DNA of 64,000 bases from CAMDMI01 sp044379485 (GCA_044379485.1 JBIPOE010000009.1:10082-74081); one strand, 5' to 3'; positions 18,015 to 26,413 are shown, counted from the first letter of the stretch. Numbers and translations: made by a program. Notes: a model not told the origin generated them from the letters alone.

Positions 18015-18485
18015 TTAAAAAGGCAAATCGTCTTCGTCTCCTACTTTTGCAAGTGCGGGGGGAGTTGGGATTGTAGCTGGTGCTGGTTTTGCTGCTGCAA
18101 CAGGTTGAGTGGGTTGGGCAGATTGTGTTGATTGAGTCATTCCTCCTGAGGCTTGACCATCTTCTTTGGTTCCCAAAAGCAAAAGATCTGTTCCTGCTAC
18201 TTCAAGTGAATATCGCTCTTTACCTTCCTTATCTATATAGGTTCTTACTGAAAGTCTCCCTTCTATCAAAACTGGATTTCCTTTTCGAACATAATTGGCT
18301 GCGACTTCTGCTTTTGAATCCCAAAGACTTACGCGATACCATTCCGTTTTATCTGGTTGCCCGTTTCTACCCTTTTCATTAATTGCCAAGGAAAGCTCGG
18401 TCACTTTTCTATTGTCACCTACTATTTTCAATTGAGGATCGTTACCTACGTTTCCTACAAGTGTTATTTTGTTATAACTAGCCAT
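18015..18485 (-). CDS. ssb: Single-stranded DNA-binding protein
   Basis: SSB coats single-stranded DNA in replication, recombination and repair. The 156-aa protein starts MASYNKITLVGNVGNDPQLK and has an OB-fold over about residues 1-108. A low-complexity linker rich in Gln, Thr, Ala and Pro follows. The acidic tip DEDDLPF is the docking peptide for repair and replication partners. It follows mutY by 11 nt on the same strand, so the two are probably one repair transcript. Confidence 0.96.
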   Translation of the reverse strand: MASYNKITLVGNVGNDPQLKIVGDNRKVTELSLAINEKGRNGQPDKTEWYRVSLWDSKAEVAANYVRKGNPVLIEGRLSVRTYIDKEGKERYSLEVAGTDLLLLGTKEDGQASGGMTQSTQSAQPTQPVAAAKPAPATIPTPPALAKVGDEDDLPF

Positions 18486-18496
18486 AGATTTTTGTT

Positions 18497-19567
18497 TTAT
18501 TTAAAAGCCAAATATAACTGACCAGCCCAAAGCTCAGAAAGTAATTTTGAAATAATTATCGGCTTTGGCGTACTTTCAATATTTTGACCTGAAACCCAAA
18601 CTCCATTTAAATCCTTTGGCTTTTCCTCCAGTTCCAGGACACATAAATTTACCCAAAGTTCCTGATGCGTGAGCAAGTGTTTTTTTGTTGGTATTATTAA
18701 GGAAGAAAGAATATTCCCTTTTTCAAGATTTAATGAGTTTGACTCTAAAAATTCGTCAGTTTTCTGAAAAGCCCTTTCATCTTCTATTATAATAGGTTCA
18801 TACAAGCCTTCCCAAATATCACCAGGGCCTCTTTTAGAAAGAAAAATTTCATCCTCAACCTTTAACAAAAGGTAGTTTAAAAAACGGACCCGTTTTTCTT
18901 TCAATTTGCTTTTGAATGGTATTTTGTCTTTTATCCCAAGCGCATTAGCCTGACAATGAAGCATAATTGGACAAACATTGCATTTTGGATTTTGGGGTGT
19001 ACAAACCAATGCCCCCAACTCCATTATTCCCTGATTGAAAAGAAAGGATGAACCGATGGGCAACAGGTCTTCAGCAAATGCCTTTACTTTTTGCACCACT
19101 TTTGGCTGTCTGACATCTTCCTCTATGCCATAAAGTCTGGAAATTACCCGAATTACATTGCCGTCCACAACAGCTTTGTCTTCGTGAAAGGCAAATGAAG
19201 CAATAGCGGAAGCAGTATAATCTCCTATTCCTTTAAGCTTTATCAGGCCATCATAGTTCATTGGGAAATTTCCATTTAATGTGTCTTTTATATGCTTTGC
19301 AGCGGCATGTAAATTCCTCGCACGGGAGTAATAACCTAGTCCTTGCCACAATTCAAGCACTTGATCCTCACTAGCAGAAGCCAATTTTTCAACATTTGGA
19401 AAAATTTCTGTAAATTTTATATAATAGGATAATCCTTGGATTACACGTGTTTGTTGAAGAATCACTTCTGACAGCCAAATATGGTAAGGGTCAGTGGTTT
19501 GTCTCCAAGGAAGATCTCTTTTATTGGCATTGTACCATTGGATTATAGACCCCGAAATATCTTGCAA
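18497..19567 (-). CDS. mutY: A/G-specific adenine glycosylase
   Basis: MutY removes adenine mispaired with 8-oxoguanine. The 356-aa protein has the catalytic Glu in EVILQQTRV (near 34) and the helix-hairpin-helix LKGIGDYTASA (near 110). The catalytic Asp lies in VVDGNVIRV. The 4Fe-4S loop has the spacing C-x6-C-x2-C-x5-C (CTPQNPKCNVCPIMLHC). A C-terminal NUDIX-like domain that senses 8-oxoG occupies about residues 225-345. ssb follows 11 nt downstream. Confidence 0.95.
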   Translation of the reverse strand: MQDISGSIIQWYNANKRDLPWRQTTDPYHIWLSEVILQQTRVIQGLSYYIKFTEIFPNVEKLASASEDQVLELWQGLGYYSRARNLHAAAKHIKDTLNGNFPMNYDGLIKLKGIGDYTASAIASFAFHEDKAVVDGNVIRVISRLYGIEEDVRQPKVVQKVKAFAEDLLPIGSSFLFNQGIMELGALVCTPQNPKCNVCPIMLHCQANALGIKDKIPFKSKLKEKRVRFLNYLLLKVEDEIFLSKRGPGDIWEGLYEPIIIEDERAFQKTDEFLESNSLNLEKGNILSSLIIPTKKHLLTHQELWVNLCVLELEEKPKDLNGVWVSGQNIESTPKPIIISKLLSELWAGQLYLAFK

Positions 19568-19645
19568 AGTGGTAGTGAAAAAGAATTATTTTATCGGCAA
19601 ACCTCCGAATTTGAGATCAAAATTTTAAAAATTAAATTCAGTGAT

Positions 19646-19653
19646 TAACTTTG
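19646..19653 (+). promoter_or_regulatory. -7 element upstream of the HU gene
   Basis: TAACTTTG fits TAnnTTTG and lies 56 nt before the GTG start of the HU gene. No TTTG or TTG is found 19-21 nt upstream, so the -33 element is weak or absent. Confidence 0.5.
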
Positions 19654-19709
19654 CCGCTCAGAAAAATTTGATTTCTAATCATTTACATAACAATTAAAAA
19701 AATACTCCG

Positions 19710-20003
19710 GTGACTAAAGCAGAAGTAATCTCTGAGATCGCAGCCAAAACAGGCATCGAGAAAGCTGACGTGTCAGCTACTATCGAAAAATTCTTCGAAG
19801 TTGTAAAAAACTCAATGGCAGATGGCGACAACATCTACGTTCGTGGATTTGGTAGCTTTGTGAACAAAAGAAGAGCAGAAAAGATAGCTCGGGACATTAG
19901 CAAGAATAAGGCTATTAAAATTCCTGCGCATCATGTGCCAAGTTTCAAGCCTTCGAAAGAATTTGTTAAACAAATTAAGGAAAGCAAAAAGCTAGTAGCT
20001 TAA
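19710..20003 (+). CDS. HU/IHF-family DNA-binding protein
   Basis: HU-type proteins bend and compact DNA. The 97-aa sequence starts at a GTG (TKAEVISEIAAKTGIEKADV); no ATG is available in frame near this point. It carries the family core YVRGFGSFVNKRRA and a beta-arm, then the FKPSKEFVKQI end. The C-terminal Lys-rich tail is short. It has its own -7 element and is followed after 32 bp by the TPR gene on the same strand. Confidence 0.93.
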   Translation: MTKAEVISEIAAKTGIEKADVSATIEKFFEVVKNSMADGDNIYVRGFGSFVNKRRAEKIARDISKNKAIKIPAHHVPSFKPSKEFVKQIKESKKLVA

Positions 20004-20035
20004 TTGTCTAAAGCCCAAGACTAGATAATCGGTAG

Positions 20036-20863
20036 ATGCGTATCAATCGAAATTTAGTTTTGGGCTTTGTTGTCTTTACTGGCCTGGGAACGGCCATTTT
20101 TTTTCTCCCCAAGGCTGTTGTCAACAACAAGAAAATGGCCAACCGGGATTCAACTGCTTCTGCTCCTCAAATGGCCGAAACGGTATCCGATCATAGTTTG
20201 GATTCAACAATGCTGTCTGGAATTGAAGAATTAAGAAAAGAAATATCGGTTACCAAGGTTGAAAAAGAGAAAGCTAAAGTGTACACCCGGCTTGCAGATG
20301 CCTTTTTAAGAGCCAATCGCTTTGATAGTGCTGGCTCTTGTTTCGAAAAGGCGTCCGAACTGACAGCAGACCCAAAACTTGTTTACAAAGCAGGATCTGC
20401 TTATTTTGAAGGAATTACCTTTGCATCTAATCCATCAAAGGTTGAGTTTCTTTCAGGTAAAGCGAGAGAAATGTTTGAAAAAATAGAGGAGAAAGATCCA
20501 AATTCTGTGGAATCTCAGGGAAAAATAGCAATGACCTGGGTGAACTCAGAAACCCCAATGAAAGGAATACTTAAATTGAGGGAATTGGCAGATAAAAATC
20601 CTACAAATGAATATTTGGCCTATCAATTGGGTATGTTATCATTCCAAAGTGGTCAATATGAAAAAGCGGTTGCCAGATTTGAATCTGTAATCAAGCTCAA
20701 TAAAGAAAATGTAAATGCCTTTTTTTATCTGGCACAATCATTGAAGGAATTGGGCAAGAAGAAGGAAGCATTGGTAGCTGTGAACAACGGCCTTTCTTTG
20801 GTTAAAGAAGAAGATACAAAAGCATCTTTTCTTGAATTGAAGAAGCAACTCACTGAAAATTAA
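20036..20863 (+). CDS. Membrane-anchored tetratricopeptide repeat protein
   Basis: The 275-aa protein has one N-terminal hydrophobic segment (LVLGFVVFTGLGTAIFFL), then a Ser/Thr-rich linker and repeated helix pairs of TPR type from about residue 70. Clear units include YTRLADAFLRANRFDSAGSC, YQLGMLSFQSGQYEKAVARF and FFYLAQSLKELGKKKEALVA. TPRs hold protein partners; none is identified. It lies between HU and a tiny ribosomal protein gene, a common Bacteroidota neighbourhood for a TPR gene, upstream of RNase G. Confidence 0.85.
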   Translation: MRINRNLVLGFVVFTGLGTAIFFLPKAVVNNKKMANRDSTASAPQMAETVSDHSLDSTMLSGIEELRKEISVTKVEKEKAKVYTRLADAFLRANRFDSAGSCFEKASELTADPKLVYKAGSAYFEGITFASNPSKVEFLSGKAREMFEKIEEKDPNSVESQGKIAMTWVNSETPMKGILKLRELADKNPTNEYLAYQLGMLSFQSGQYEKAVARFESVIKLNKENVNAFFYLAQSLKELGKKKEALVAVNNGLSLVKEEDTKASFLELKKQLTEN

Positions 20864-20889
20864 AATTTTTAACAAAATAATTTACAATT

Positions 20890-20979
20890 ATGCCTTGTGG
20901 TAAAAAAAGAAAAAGACATAAAATAGCGACTCACAAACGCAAAAAGAGATTGCGAAAAAATCGTCATAAGAAAAAATAA
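20890..20979 (+). CDS. AURKAIP1/COX24-domain small basic protein, 29 aa
   Basis: This short gene reads MPCGKKRKRHKIATHKRKKR and continues with LRKNRHKKK to a TAA. More than half the residues are Lys, Arg or His. The sequence matches the tiny AURKAIP1/COX24-domain proteins annotated across Bacteroidota, related to mitochondrial mS38 and mycobacterial bS22, so it is probably a ribosomal subunit component. It lies 26 nt after the TPR gene and 27 nt before rng, likely in the same transcript. It is easily missed by length cut-offs. Confidence 0.88.
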   Translation: MPCGKKRKRHKIATHKRKKRLRKNRHKKK

Positions 20980-21006
20980 CATCGTAACCGTTAAACATTT
21001 GGAAAT

Positions 21007-22566
21007 TTGAGTAATGAACTTCTAATCAGTTCAGCTCCCAAAGGTTACCGGATTGCACTACTCCAGGAAAATCGCCTTGCTGAATTTCACTATCAGGAAG
21101 GCGGTTCTAGTTTTGTGGTGGGAGAAGTATATCTGGGAGTAGTGAAAAAAGTATCACCAGGCCTAAACGCTGCTTTTGTAGATGTTGGGTATGAGAAAGA
21201 TGCATTTTTGCACTACCTTGATCTTGGACCACAGGTTAAATCTTTAAATAGATTTTCCCAGTCTATTCAGACACAGAAAAACGCCTCCTACAAATTAAGT
21301 AATTTTAAAAACGATCAGGATATTGACAAGCTTGGCAAGATAGATCAGGTCCTTACAAGAGGACAACAGATTCTTGTTCAAGTGGTAAAAGAGCCAATTT
21401 CCAGTAAAGGTCCAAGGCTTTCATGTGAAATTTCACTGCCTGGACGTTACGTGGTTTTGGTTCCATTTTCAAATGCCATCAGTATTTCCAAAAAGATCAT
21501 AGAGAAAGATGAACGTCATCGTCTTTTAAAGCTTGTTCAATCTATCAAACCAAACAATTTTGGTGTGATAATCCGAACAGTTGCTGCCAACAAAGAAACT
21601 GAAGAGCTTGAGAAAGATCTTCGAACTTTAATCAGCAATTGGGAAGAGGGGATGAAAAATCTTAGGATTGCCAACCCAAAGGATAAGGTAATTGGAGAAA
21701 TGGGTAAAGCCTCTGCTTTGCTTCGTGATGTTTTAAACGAAAACTTTGATTCCATTTTGGTAGATTCAAAAGAAATCTACGATGAAATCAGAGAGTACAT
21801 CTTATCTGTGGAGCCAGACAAGGAAAGCCTTTTAAAGCTTTACCAGGGAAAGTCCAAGCTTTTTGAAGCAAGAAATATTGAAAAGCAATTAAAACTGTCG
21901 TTTGGAAAAACAGTAAGTCTTCATAGTGGCGGCTATCTTGTAATAGAACACACTGAAGCATTGCACGTTATCGACGTAAACAGCGGAAGTTCTGCCAACA
22001 AGTCAGATAACGGTAATCAGGAAACAACTGCCCTTAATGTGAATAAAGAGGCAGCAAAAGAAATTGCAAGGCAACTTAGATTGAGAGATCTTGGTGGAAT
22101 TATTTGCATCGATTTCATTGATATGAAAAGCATAGACAACCGAAAGGTTATTTATGACATCATGAAAGAGGAAATGGAAAATGACAGAGCAAAACATACA
22201 GTTTTGCCTCTTTCCAAATTCGGAATTATGCAAATTACCCGCCAAAGGGTAAGACCTGATATTGCCGTAAGTACCAATGAAACCTGCCCAACTTGTAATG
22301 GAACAGGAACAATTTCCTCCAGCTTAAATGTTGGAGAAACCATTGAAAACAACCTTGATTTCATAATGCGAAAGCAAAATGAAAGCGGTCTTACTTTGTT
22401 GATTCATCCATATTTACATGCATTCTTTACCCAGGGCCTCGTGTCCAAAAGAATGGAATGGTTCTTTAAATATAAGAAGTGGATCAATCTTCAAATAGAT
22501 AGCTCGTTGGGTTTATTGGATTATCATTTTAAAAACAAATCCGGAGAAGAGATCGAACTGGAGTAG
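21007..22566 (+). CDS. rng: Ribonuclease E/G family endoribonuclease
   Basis: RNase G/E cuts single-stranded AU-rich RNA in mRNA decay and rRNA maturation. The 519-aa protein uses a TTG start (SNELLISSAPKG), a common start for this gene. An S1 RNA-binding domain lies near residues 35-125, with a roughly 30-residue insert rich in Asn, Gln and Lys. The catalytic DNase-I-like region contains VIDVNSGS near 321. The Zn-link CPTCNGTG lies near 425. It lacks the long C-terminal scaffold of E. coli RNase E, so it is RNase G-like in size. Confidence 0.93.
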   Translation: MSNELLISSAPKGYRIALLQENRLAEFHYQEGGSSFVVGEVYLGVVKKVSPGLNAAFVDVGYEKDAFLHYLDLGPQVKSLNRFSQSIQTQKNASYKLSNFKNDQDIDKLGKIDQVLTRGQQILVQVVKEPISSKGPRLSCEISLPGRYVVLVPFSNAISISKKIIEKDERHRLLKLVQSIKPNNFGVIIRTVAANKETEELEKDLRTLISNWEEGMKNLRIANPKDKVIGEMGKASALLRDVLNENFDSILVDSKEIYDEIREYILSVEPDKESLLKLYQGKSKLFEARNIEKQLKLSFGKTVSLHSGGYLVIEHTEALHVIDVNSGSSANKSDNGNQETTALNVNKEAAKEIARQLRLRDLGGIICIDFIDMKSIDNRKVIYDIMKEEMENDRAKHTVLPLSKFGIMQITRQRVRPDIAVSTNETCPTCNGTGTISSSLNVGETIENNLDFIMRKQNESGLTLLIHPYLHAFFTQGLVSKRMEWFFKYKKWINLQIDSSLGLLDYHFKNKSGEEIELE

Positions 22567-22595
22567 TGCCGTTCTTTTCCATACCTTAGGGAACT

Positions 22596-22630
22596 AAAAA
22601 GCCCCGCTGCAGGACGTAGCGGGGCTTTTT
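22596..22630 (+). terminator. Strong Rho-independent terminator after rng
   Basis: AAAAAGCCCCGCT pairs perfectly with AGCGGGGCTTTTT around a 9-nt loop. The stem has eight G-C/C-G-rich pairs and a T run, 30 nt past the rng stop. The outer A/T arms make it usable in both directions. Confidence 0.92.
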
Positions 22631-22788
22631 CATTTTAAAATTGTTAAATACCAATAGATTTTTTTTGAGTTGAGGTCTGTTAATACTTTGTAGGGCCTTA
22701 CCTAAATTAAATTTCAAGCAATATTTTTTCTGAAATTAGTATTTGTGATAACTTGCTTCCAATTGTAAAACACCTAACCAAAAGCAAA

Positions 22789-23964
22789 ATGAATGCCTAT
22801 ATAATTGATGGATATCGAACTGCCGTAGGAAAGGCACCAAGAGGATTGCTTCGATTTATGCGCCCTGACGACTTAGCAGCCATCGTGATTAAACATCTTG
22901 TTTCAAAAGTTCCAAATCTGGATCCGGCAAGTATTGATGATTTGATTGTGGGAAATGCTGTTCCTGAAGCAGAGCAAGGCATGCAAATGGGAAGAATGAT
23001 TTCTCTTTTGTCATTGCCAATTCAGGTTCCCGGTTTTATTGTTAACAGATATTGTGGCTCTGGTTTAGAGGCAATTGCAATTGCAGCCGCTAGAATTCAT
23101 GCTGGTCAGGCAGATTGTATCATTGCAGGTGGAACAGAATCAATGTCTATGGTTCCTACAACTGGCTGGAAAGTAGCTTTAAATTATAAGTTGGCTAAGG
23201 AACATGCCGATTACTATTTGGGTATGGGTCTTACCGCTGAAATGGTTCAGAAGAAATATGATATAAGTAGAGATGCCCAGGATCAATTTTCATTCAGATC
23301 GCATCAAAGAGCACTAAAAGCAATTTCAGAGGGCCGGTTCAAAGACCAAATTGTTCCTGTTGAAGTAGAAGAAGTGTATGTGGATGAAAACCAAAAGCGA
23401 AAGGTTAAGAACTATGTTTTTGCCCGGGATGAAGGTCCAAGGGCTGATACCACGCTTGAAGCACTTTCAAAATTGAAACCTGCTTTTGCCGCAAATGGAA
23501 CAGTAACAGCTGGAAATTCTTCACAGACTTCTGACGGATCTTCTTTTGTTTTGCTTATGAGCGAAAGAAAAATGAAAGAACTTGGAGTTGAGCCCAAAGG
23601 AAGAATGTTGAGTTATGCGGTGGCTGGTGTGGAGCCTTCGGTTATGGGAATTGGGCCAGTAGAAGCTGTTCCAAAAGCGATCCAACTTTCAGGCTTAAGC
23701 AGCGTAGATGCAATTGATTTGATTGAGTTAAATGAAGCATTTGCATCTCAAGCACTTGCTGTAATCCAACAATTGGGTTTGGATCAGGAAAAAGTAAATG
23801 TTAACGGCGGAGCCATAGCACTTGGCCATCCATTGGGTTGTTCAGGAGCCAAACTTACTGTTCAACTATTTGAAGAATTGAAAAGACAAAATAAGAAATA
23901 TGGTATGGTAACTGCCTGTGTCGGTGGTGGCCAGGGTGTTGCCGGAGTTTTCGAAAGGTATTAA
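22789..23964 (+). CDS. Acetyl-CoA C-acyltransferase (thiolase)
   Basis: Thiolases split or form beta-ketoacyl-CoA in fatty-acid beta-oxidation or acetoacetyl-CoA synthesis. I chose the ATG at 22789 (MNAYIIDGYRTAVGKAPRG), the usual thiolase start, giving 391 aa. An upstream in-frame start would add 12 residues not seen in the family. Active-site Cys is in RYCGSGLEAI (near 89), His in GGAIALGHPLGCSG (near 345), and the second Cys in TACVGGGQG (near 375). It stands alone, without fadB-type genes, so the pathway direction is unclear. Confidence 0.93.
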   Translation: MNAYIIDGYRTAVGKAPRGLLRFMRPDDLAAIVIKHLVSKVPNLDPASIDDLIVGNAVPEAEQGMQMGRMISLLSLPIQVPGFIVNRYCGSGLEAIAIAAARIHAGQADCIIAGGTESMSMVPTTGWKVALNYKLAKEHADYYLGMGLTAEMVQKKYDISRDAQDQFSFRSHQRALKAISEGRFKDQIVPVEVEEVYVDENQKRKVKNYVFARDEGPRADTTLEALSKLKPAFAANGTVTAGNSSQTSDGSSFVLLMSERKMKELGVEPKGRMLSYAVAGVEPSVMGIGPVEAVPKAIQLSGLSSVDAIDLIELNEAFASQALAVIQQLGLDQEKVNVNGGAIALGHPLGCSGAKLTVQLFEELKRQNKKYGMVTACVGGGQGVAGVFERY

Positions 23965-24001
23965 TTCTTGTCTTAAAGCAAAATCACGAAAGAATTTTGA
24001 A

Positions 24002-24571
24002 TTAAAAAGCCGCCCCATGGTTGATTCTGAATTCAAGTTCACTCACCTCCCCGGCTTTTACTTCAACTTCAAAAATTTCATTATTTGGGCCAAAAGAGTT
24101 GGCATACCATTGGCCTTCCTCCTTTACAAACATGGAATATTTTCCCGGTTTTAGTTTGGCAACGAAACATCCTTGATTGTCAGAAAATAAACGAAGAACT
24201 CTTTTGGTATATATTTTTTTGTAAAACCCTGGTCCTTTTCCCTGTTCTGTTTGGTCATCCCGGGTTGGCTCAAAAAAAGCGATTTCCCTTTTTACCCCAA
24301 TTCCAACTTTTGGTTTTCCTTCTGGACTGGGCATGAAATTTCCTTTTTGGAGAATAATTTTACCTTTTACTCCCTCCTTAATTATCCGATTACAATTTGA
24401 TTTTTTTCGCTTTCCTGATTTTGTGGAAATTGGTACTGGACCGGAAGCGTAGAAATTATGTGTTTCTAAACTTGAATGTTGATTTTTTAACGATGGAAGG
24501 GGAAGCTTTCCATTACTGAAAAATAACAGATTGAAACTAAGAACGCTTAAAAAGAGACTCCACAAATTCAT
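24002..24571 (-). CDS. Secreted hypothetical protein with regulatory-like beta domain
   Basis: I do not recognise a named family. The start at 24571 (MNLWSLFLSVLSFNLLFF) gives a signal-type N-terminus; an ATG three codons earlier is also possible. The rest is Gly/Lys-rich and beta-prone. It holds GVKGKIILQKGNFMP early and GCFVAKLKPGKYSMFVKEEG late, which looks like a carboxypeptidase-regulatory or transthyretin-like fold. It overlaps the 3' end of ftsY by about 35 nt on the same strand, so translation is probably coupled. Likely envelope location, function unknown. Confidence 0.65.
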   Translation of the reverse strand: MNLWSLFLSVLSFNLLFFSNGKLPLPSLKNQHSSLETHNFYASGPVPISTKSGKRKKSNCNRIIKEGVKGKIILQKGNFMPSPEGKPKVGIGVKREIAFFEPTRDDQTEQGKGPGFYKKIYTKRVLRLFSDNQGCFVAKLKPGKYSMFVKEEGQWYANSFGPNNEIFEVEVKAGEVSELEFRINHGAAF

Positions 24572-25502
24572 GGCGGTCAAAGATTTGAAGGTCGTCTATT
24601 TTTTCTCCCACACCTATGTACTTTACCGGAATATTCAATTGATCCGAGATGCCAATCACTACTCCACCTTTTGCAGTTCCATCTAATTTGGTAATTGCCA
24701 AGGCAGTAACATCAGTAACTTTTGAAAACTCTTCGGCTTGTTTTAAGGCATTCTGACCCGTTGATCCATCCAAAACCAATAAAACTTCCTGTGGTGCATC
24801 AGGAATTACCTTTTGCATAACCCTCTTTATTTTATTGAGCTCATTCATCAAATTCACCTTGTTGTGCAATCTGCCCGCTGTATCAATAATAACCACGTCG
24901 GCATTTTGATCTACTGCAGTTTTTACTGCATCGTAAGCAACTGAGGCCGGATCGGTATTCATACCGTGCTCGATAACCGGTACGCCTGAACGAGCACCCC
25001 AAAGCTTCAATTGTTCTACAGCTGCGGCCCTAAAAGTGTCGGCTGCTCCTAAAACAACTTTGTGTCCATAGGAATGAAACTGGGAAGCCAATTTCCCAAT
25101 GGTGGTCGTTTTTCCCACGCCATTTACCCCAACAACCATAATAATAAAAGGCTTGGCTGGCAAATCTCTGAAATGATGTTTAACCTGATTGTGATTGGTT
25201 TCCAGTAGCTTAGCAACCTCTTCTCTTAAAATCCGATCAAGTTCTGCAGTCGAAGAATATTTATCATTTTTTACTCTTTCCTGAATTTGCTTGATAATTT
25301 TAATGGTGGTTGGCGTTCCAACATCGGCACCAATCAAAATTTCTTCAAGCTCATCCAGGACATCATCATCAATTTCCGATTTACCAACAATTGCTTTTGT
25401 AAGGCGATCGAAAAAAGTGTCTTTTGTTTTTTCAAGTCCTTTGTCGAGCGATTCTTTCAGCTCTTCCTTTTTCTTTCCAGTAAAAAAATCAAAAAATCCC
25501 AT
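24537..25502 (-). CDS. ftsY: Signal recognition particle receptor FtsY
   Basis: FtsY is the SRP receptor GTPase that docks ribosomes making membrane proteins. The 321-aa protein lacks a long acidic N-terminal domain and is essentially the NG domain. GTP-binding motifs are GVNGVGKTTT (near 126), DTFRAAAVEQL, DTAGRLHNK and ITKLDGTAKGG. Its 3' end is overlapped by the gene for a secreted hypothetical protein. rpmG and DUF4295 lie upstream on the same strand but are separated by two terminators. Confidence 0.95.
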   Translation of the reverse strand: MGFFDFFTGKKKEELKESLDKGLEKTKDTFFDRLTKAIVGKSEIDDDVLDELEEILIGADVGTPTTIKIIKQIQERVKNDKYSSTAELDRILREEVAKLLETNHNQVKHHFRDLPAKPFIIMVVGVNGVGKTTTIGKLASQFHSYGHKVVLGAADTFRAAAVEQLKLWGARSGVPVIEHGMNTDPASVAYDAVKTAVDQNADVVIIDTAGRLHNKVNLMNELNKIKRVMQKVIPDAPQEVLLVLDGSTGQNALKQAEEFSKVTDVTALAITKLDGTAKGGVVIGISDQLNIPVKYIGVGEKIDDLQIFDRHEFVESLFKRS

Positions 25503-25551
25503 AATGCCTGCTTGTTTTTAACTTGTCGTGTAAAGGGTTCATAAATACAAA

Positions 25552-25578
25552 AAAACCTTCTCCAAAAAGAGAGGTTTT
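25552..25578 (-). terminator. Rho-independent terminator (second of two)
   Basis: On the minus strand AAAACCTCTC pairs with GAGAAGGTTTT, with one mismatch around a T-rich loop, followed by T residues. It lies about 30 nt beyond the first terminator, in the space before ftsY. Confidence 0.65.
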
Positions 25579-25590
25579 AATGAGAAGTCC

Positions 25591-25614
25591 AAAAAAAATC
25601 CCCTTTTCAGGGGA
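25591..25614 (-). terminator. Rho-independent terminator (first of two) after DUF4295
   Basis: On the minus strand TCCCC (25614-25610) and GGGGA (25603-25599) form a short G-C stem with a 6-nt loop, followed by eight T. It sits 20 nt after the DUF4295 stop codon. Confidence 0.75.
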
Positions 25615-25633
25615 CGTTCATAATTATCCTTAA

Positions 25634-25789
25634 TTAGTTGTTTTTCAACCAATCTTGTACCTGATCGTTTGGTACAATTTCTTCTTTAAAGGTGTATGCA
25701 CCAGTTTTAGGCGACTTAACAGCCTTAATTACTTTGGTAAAAGCCTTGCCTTCACCAGTTTTGAGCGTTGCAACTACTTTCTTTGCCAT
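25634..25789 (-). CDS. DUF4295 small basic protein, ribosome-associated
   Basis: The 51-aa protein starts MAKKVVATLKTGEGKAFTKV and ends VPNDQVQDWLKNN. This is the DUF4295 family, found in Bacteroidota directly after the rpmB-rpmG genes. Its size, charge and position suggest a ribosomal component. A ribosomal protein named bL38 was reported in Flavobacterium johnsoniae ribosomes and may be this family, but I cannot confirm that here. The ATG lies 2 nt after the rpmG stop codon on the minus strand, so translation is likely coupled. Confidence 0.88.
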   Translation of the reverse strand: MAKKVVATLKTGEGKAFTKVIKAVKSPKTGAYTFKEEIVPNDQVQDWLKNN

Positions 25790-25791
25790 GG

Positions 25792-25974
25792 TTACTTAAT
25801 TTCTTTGTGAACAGTTACTTTCTTAAGAATTGGATTGTATTTTTTCAACTCCATTCTCTGGGTTGTGTTCTTCCTGTTTTTCGTCGTTATGTAACGAGAA
25901 GTTCCTGGCACGCCACTGTTCTTGTGCTCAGTGCATTCCATAATTACTTGTATGCGATTACCTTTCTTTGCCAT
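25792..25974 (-). CDS. rpmG: 50S ribosomal protein L33
   Basis: bL33 is a small protein of the large ribosomal subunit near the E site. The 60-aa sequence begins MAKKGNRIQVIMECTEHKNS and ends KYNPILKKVTVHKEIK, a normal L33. It has one Cys (MECTEH) and lacks the CxxC pairs of zinc-binding forms. The ATG at 25974 is preferred over a start eight codons earlier that would overlap the promoter. The usual partner rpmB (bL28) is not upstream; a promoter is. Confidence 0.95.
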   Translation of the reverse strand: MAKKGNRIQVIMECTEHKNSGVPGTSRYITTKNRKNTTQRMELKKYNPILKKVTVHKEIK

Positions 25975-25995
25975 GTCTTTTCCGAAAATGGAGTG

Positions 25996-26003
25996 CAAAA
26001 GTA
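25996..26003 (-). promoter_or_regulatory. -7 element for rpmG-DUF4295
   Basis: On the minus strand TACTTTTG fits TAnnTTTG and is followed by CAC, as in the tRNA-Phe promoter. It sits 22 nt before the rpmG ATG. The -33 region is not convincing. This shows rpmG is first in its transcript. Confidence 0.6.
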
Positions 26004-26074
26004 GTGTTATTTTTGATTCAAGAATCGTTTTTTATAAAAAAGATTTGAATTTCTTTTTTAATCCCAAATTTCCC

Positions 26075-26106
26075 TTGTCCACTTTCGGTTTTTGATGGTA
26101 TATTTG
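26075..26106 (+). promoter_or_regulatory. Promoter for the small membrane protein and radC
   Basis: A -7 element TATATTTG (26099-26106) fits TAnnTTTG and a TTG (26075-26077) lies 21 nt upstream, in the -33 position. The predicted transcript would have a short leader of roughly 20 nt before the ATG at 26135. Confidence 0.6.
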
Positions 26107-26134
26107 AAGACTTATTGTGTATTGAATTTTAGAT

Positions 26135-26371
26135 ATGACATCAGAAGCGAACTTCAAATTTTGGGATTTTAACATTTGGCAGAACATCTCTGCAACTGGC
26201 CTTGTGGTATCTGGAATGTCTCAAGCTGGTTTGCATTTTGCTGACAGACAAGTAGATAACTTTTCTTATGTATATTGGATCTGGGCACTTGTATTTTTTG
26301 CTGGAACCATGTTGAAATATTATTATTTTAAAAATGGGATTGAACCAGATCACCACCACCACGATCATTAA
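26135..26371 (+). CDS. Small membrane protein with His-rich tail, unknown function
   Basis: I do not recognise the family. The 78-aa protein has a first hydrophobic stretch near residues 18-35 (ISATGLVVSGMSQAGLHF) and a clear transmembrane helix near 46-62 (YWIWALVFFAGTML). It ends DHHHHDH, which could bind Zn, Ni or Cu. It has its own promoter and is followed by radC after 42 nt on the same strand. Being short with normal codon use and a good promoter, it is probably a real gene. A role in metal handling is only inference from the tail. Confidence 0.7.
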   Translation: MTSEANFKFWDFNIWQNISATGLVVSGMSQAGLHFADRQVDNFSYVYWIWALVFFAGTMLKYYYFKNGIEPDHHHHDH

Positions 26372-26413
26372 TCGCGATATAATAAATTCTTGAAAATTTT
26401 AGCCCGGTCTGAA

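Noticed and set aside
22640..22788. Promoter for thiolase at TAATACTTTG
   Set aside because: It has three bases between TA and TTTG, not two, and no -33 element, so it does not fit the consensus.
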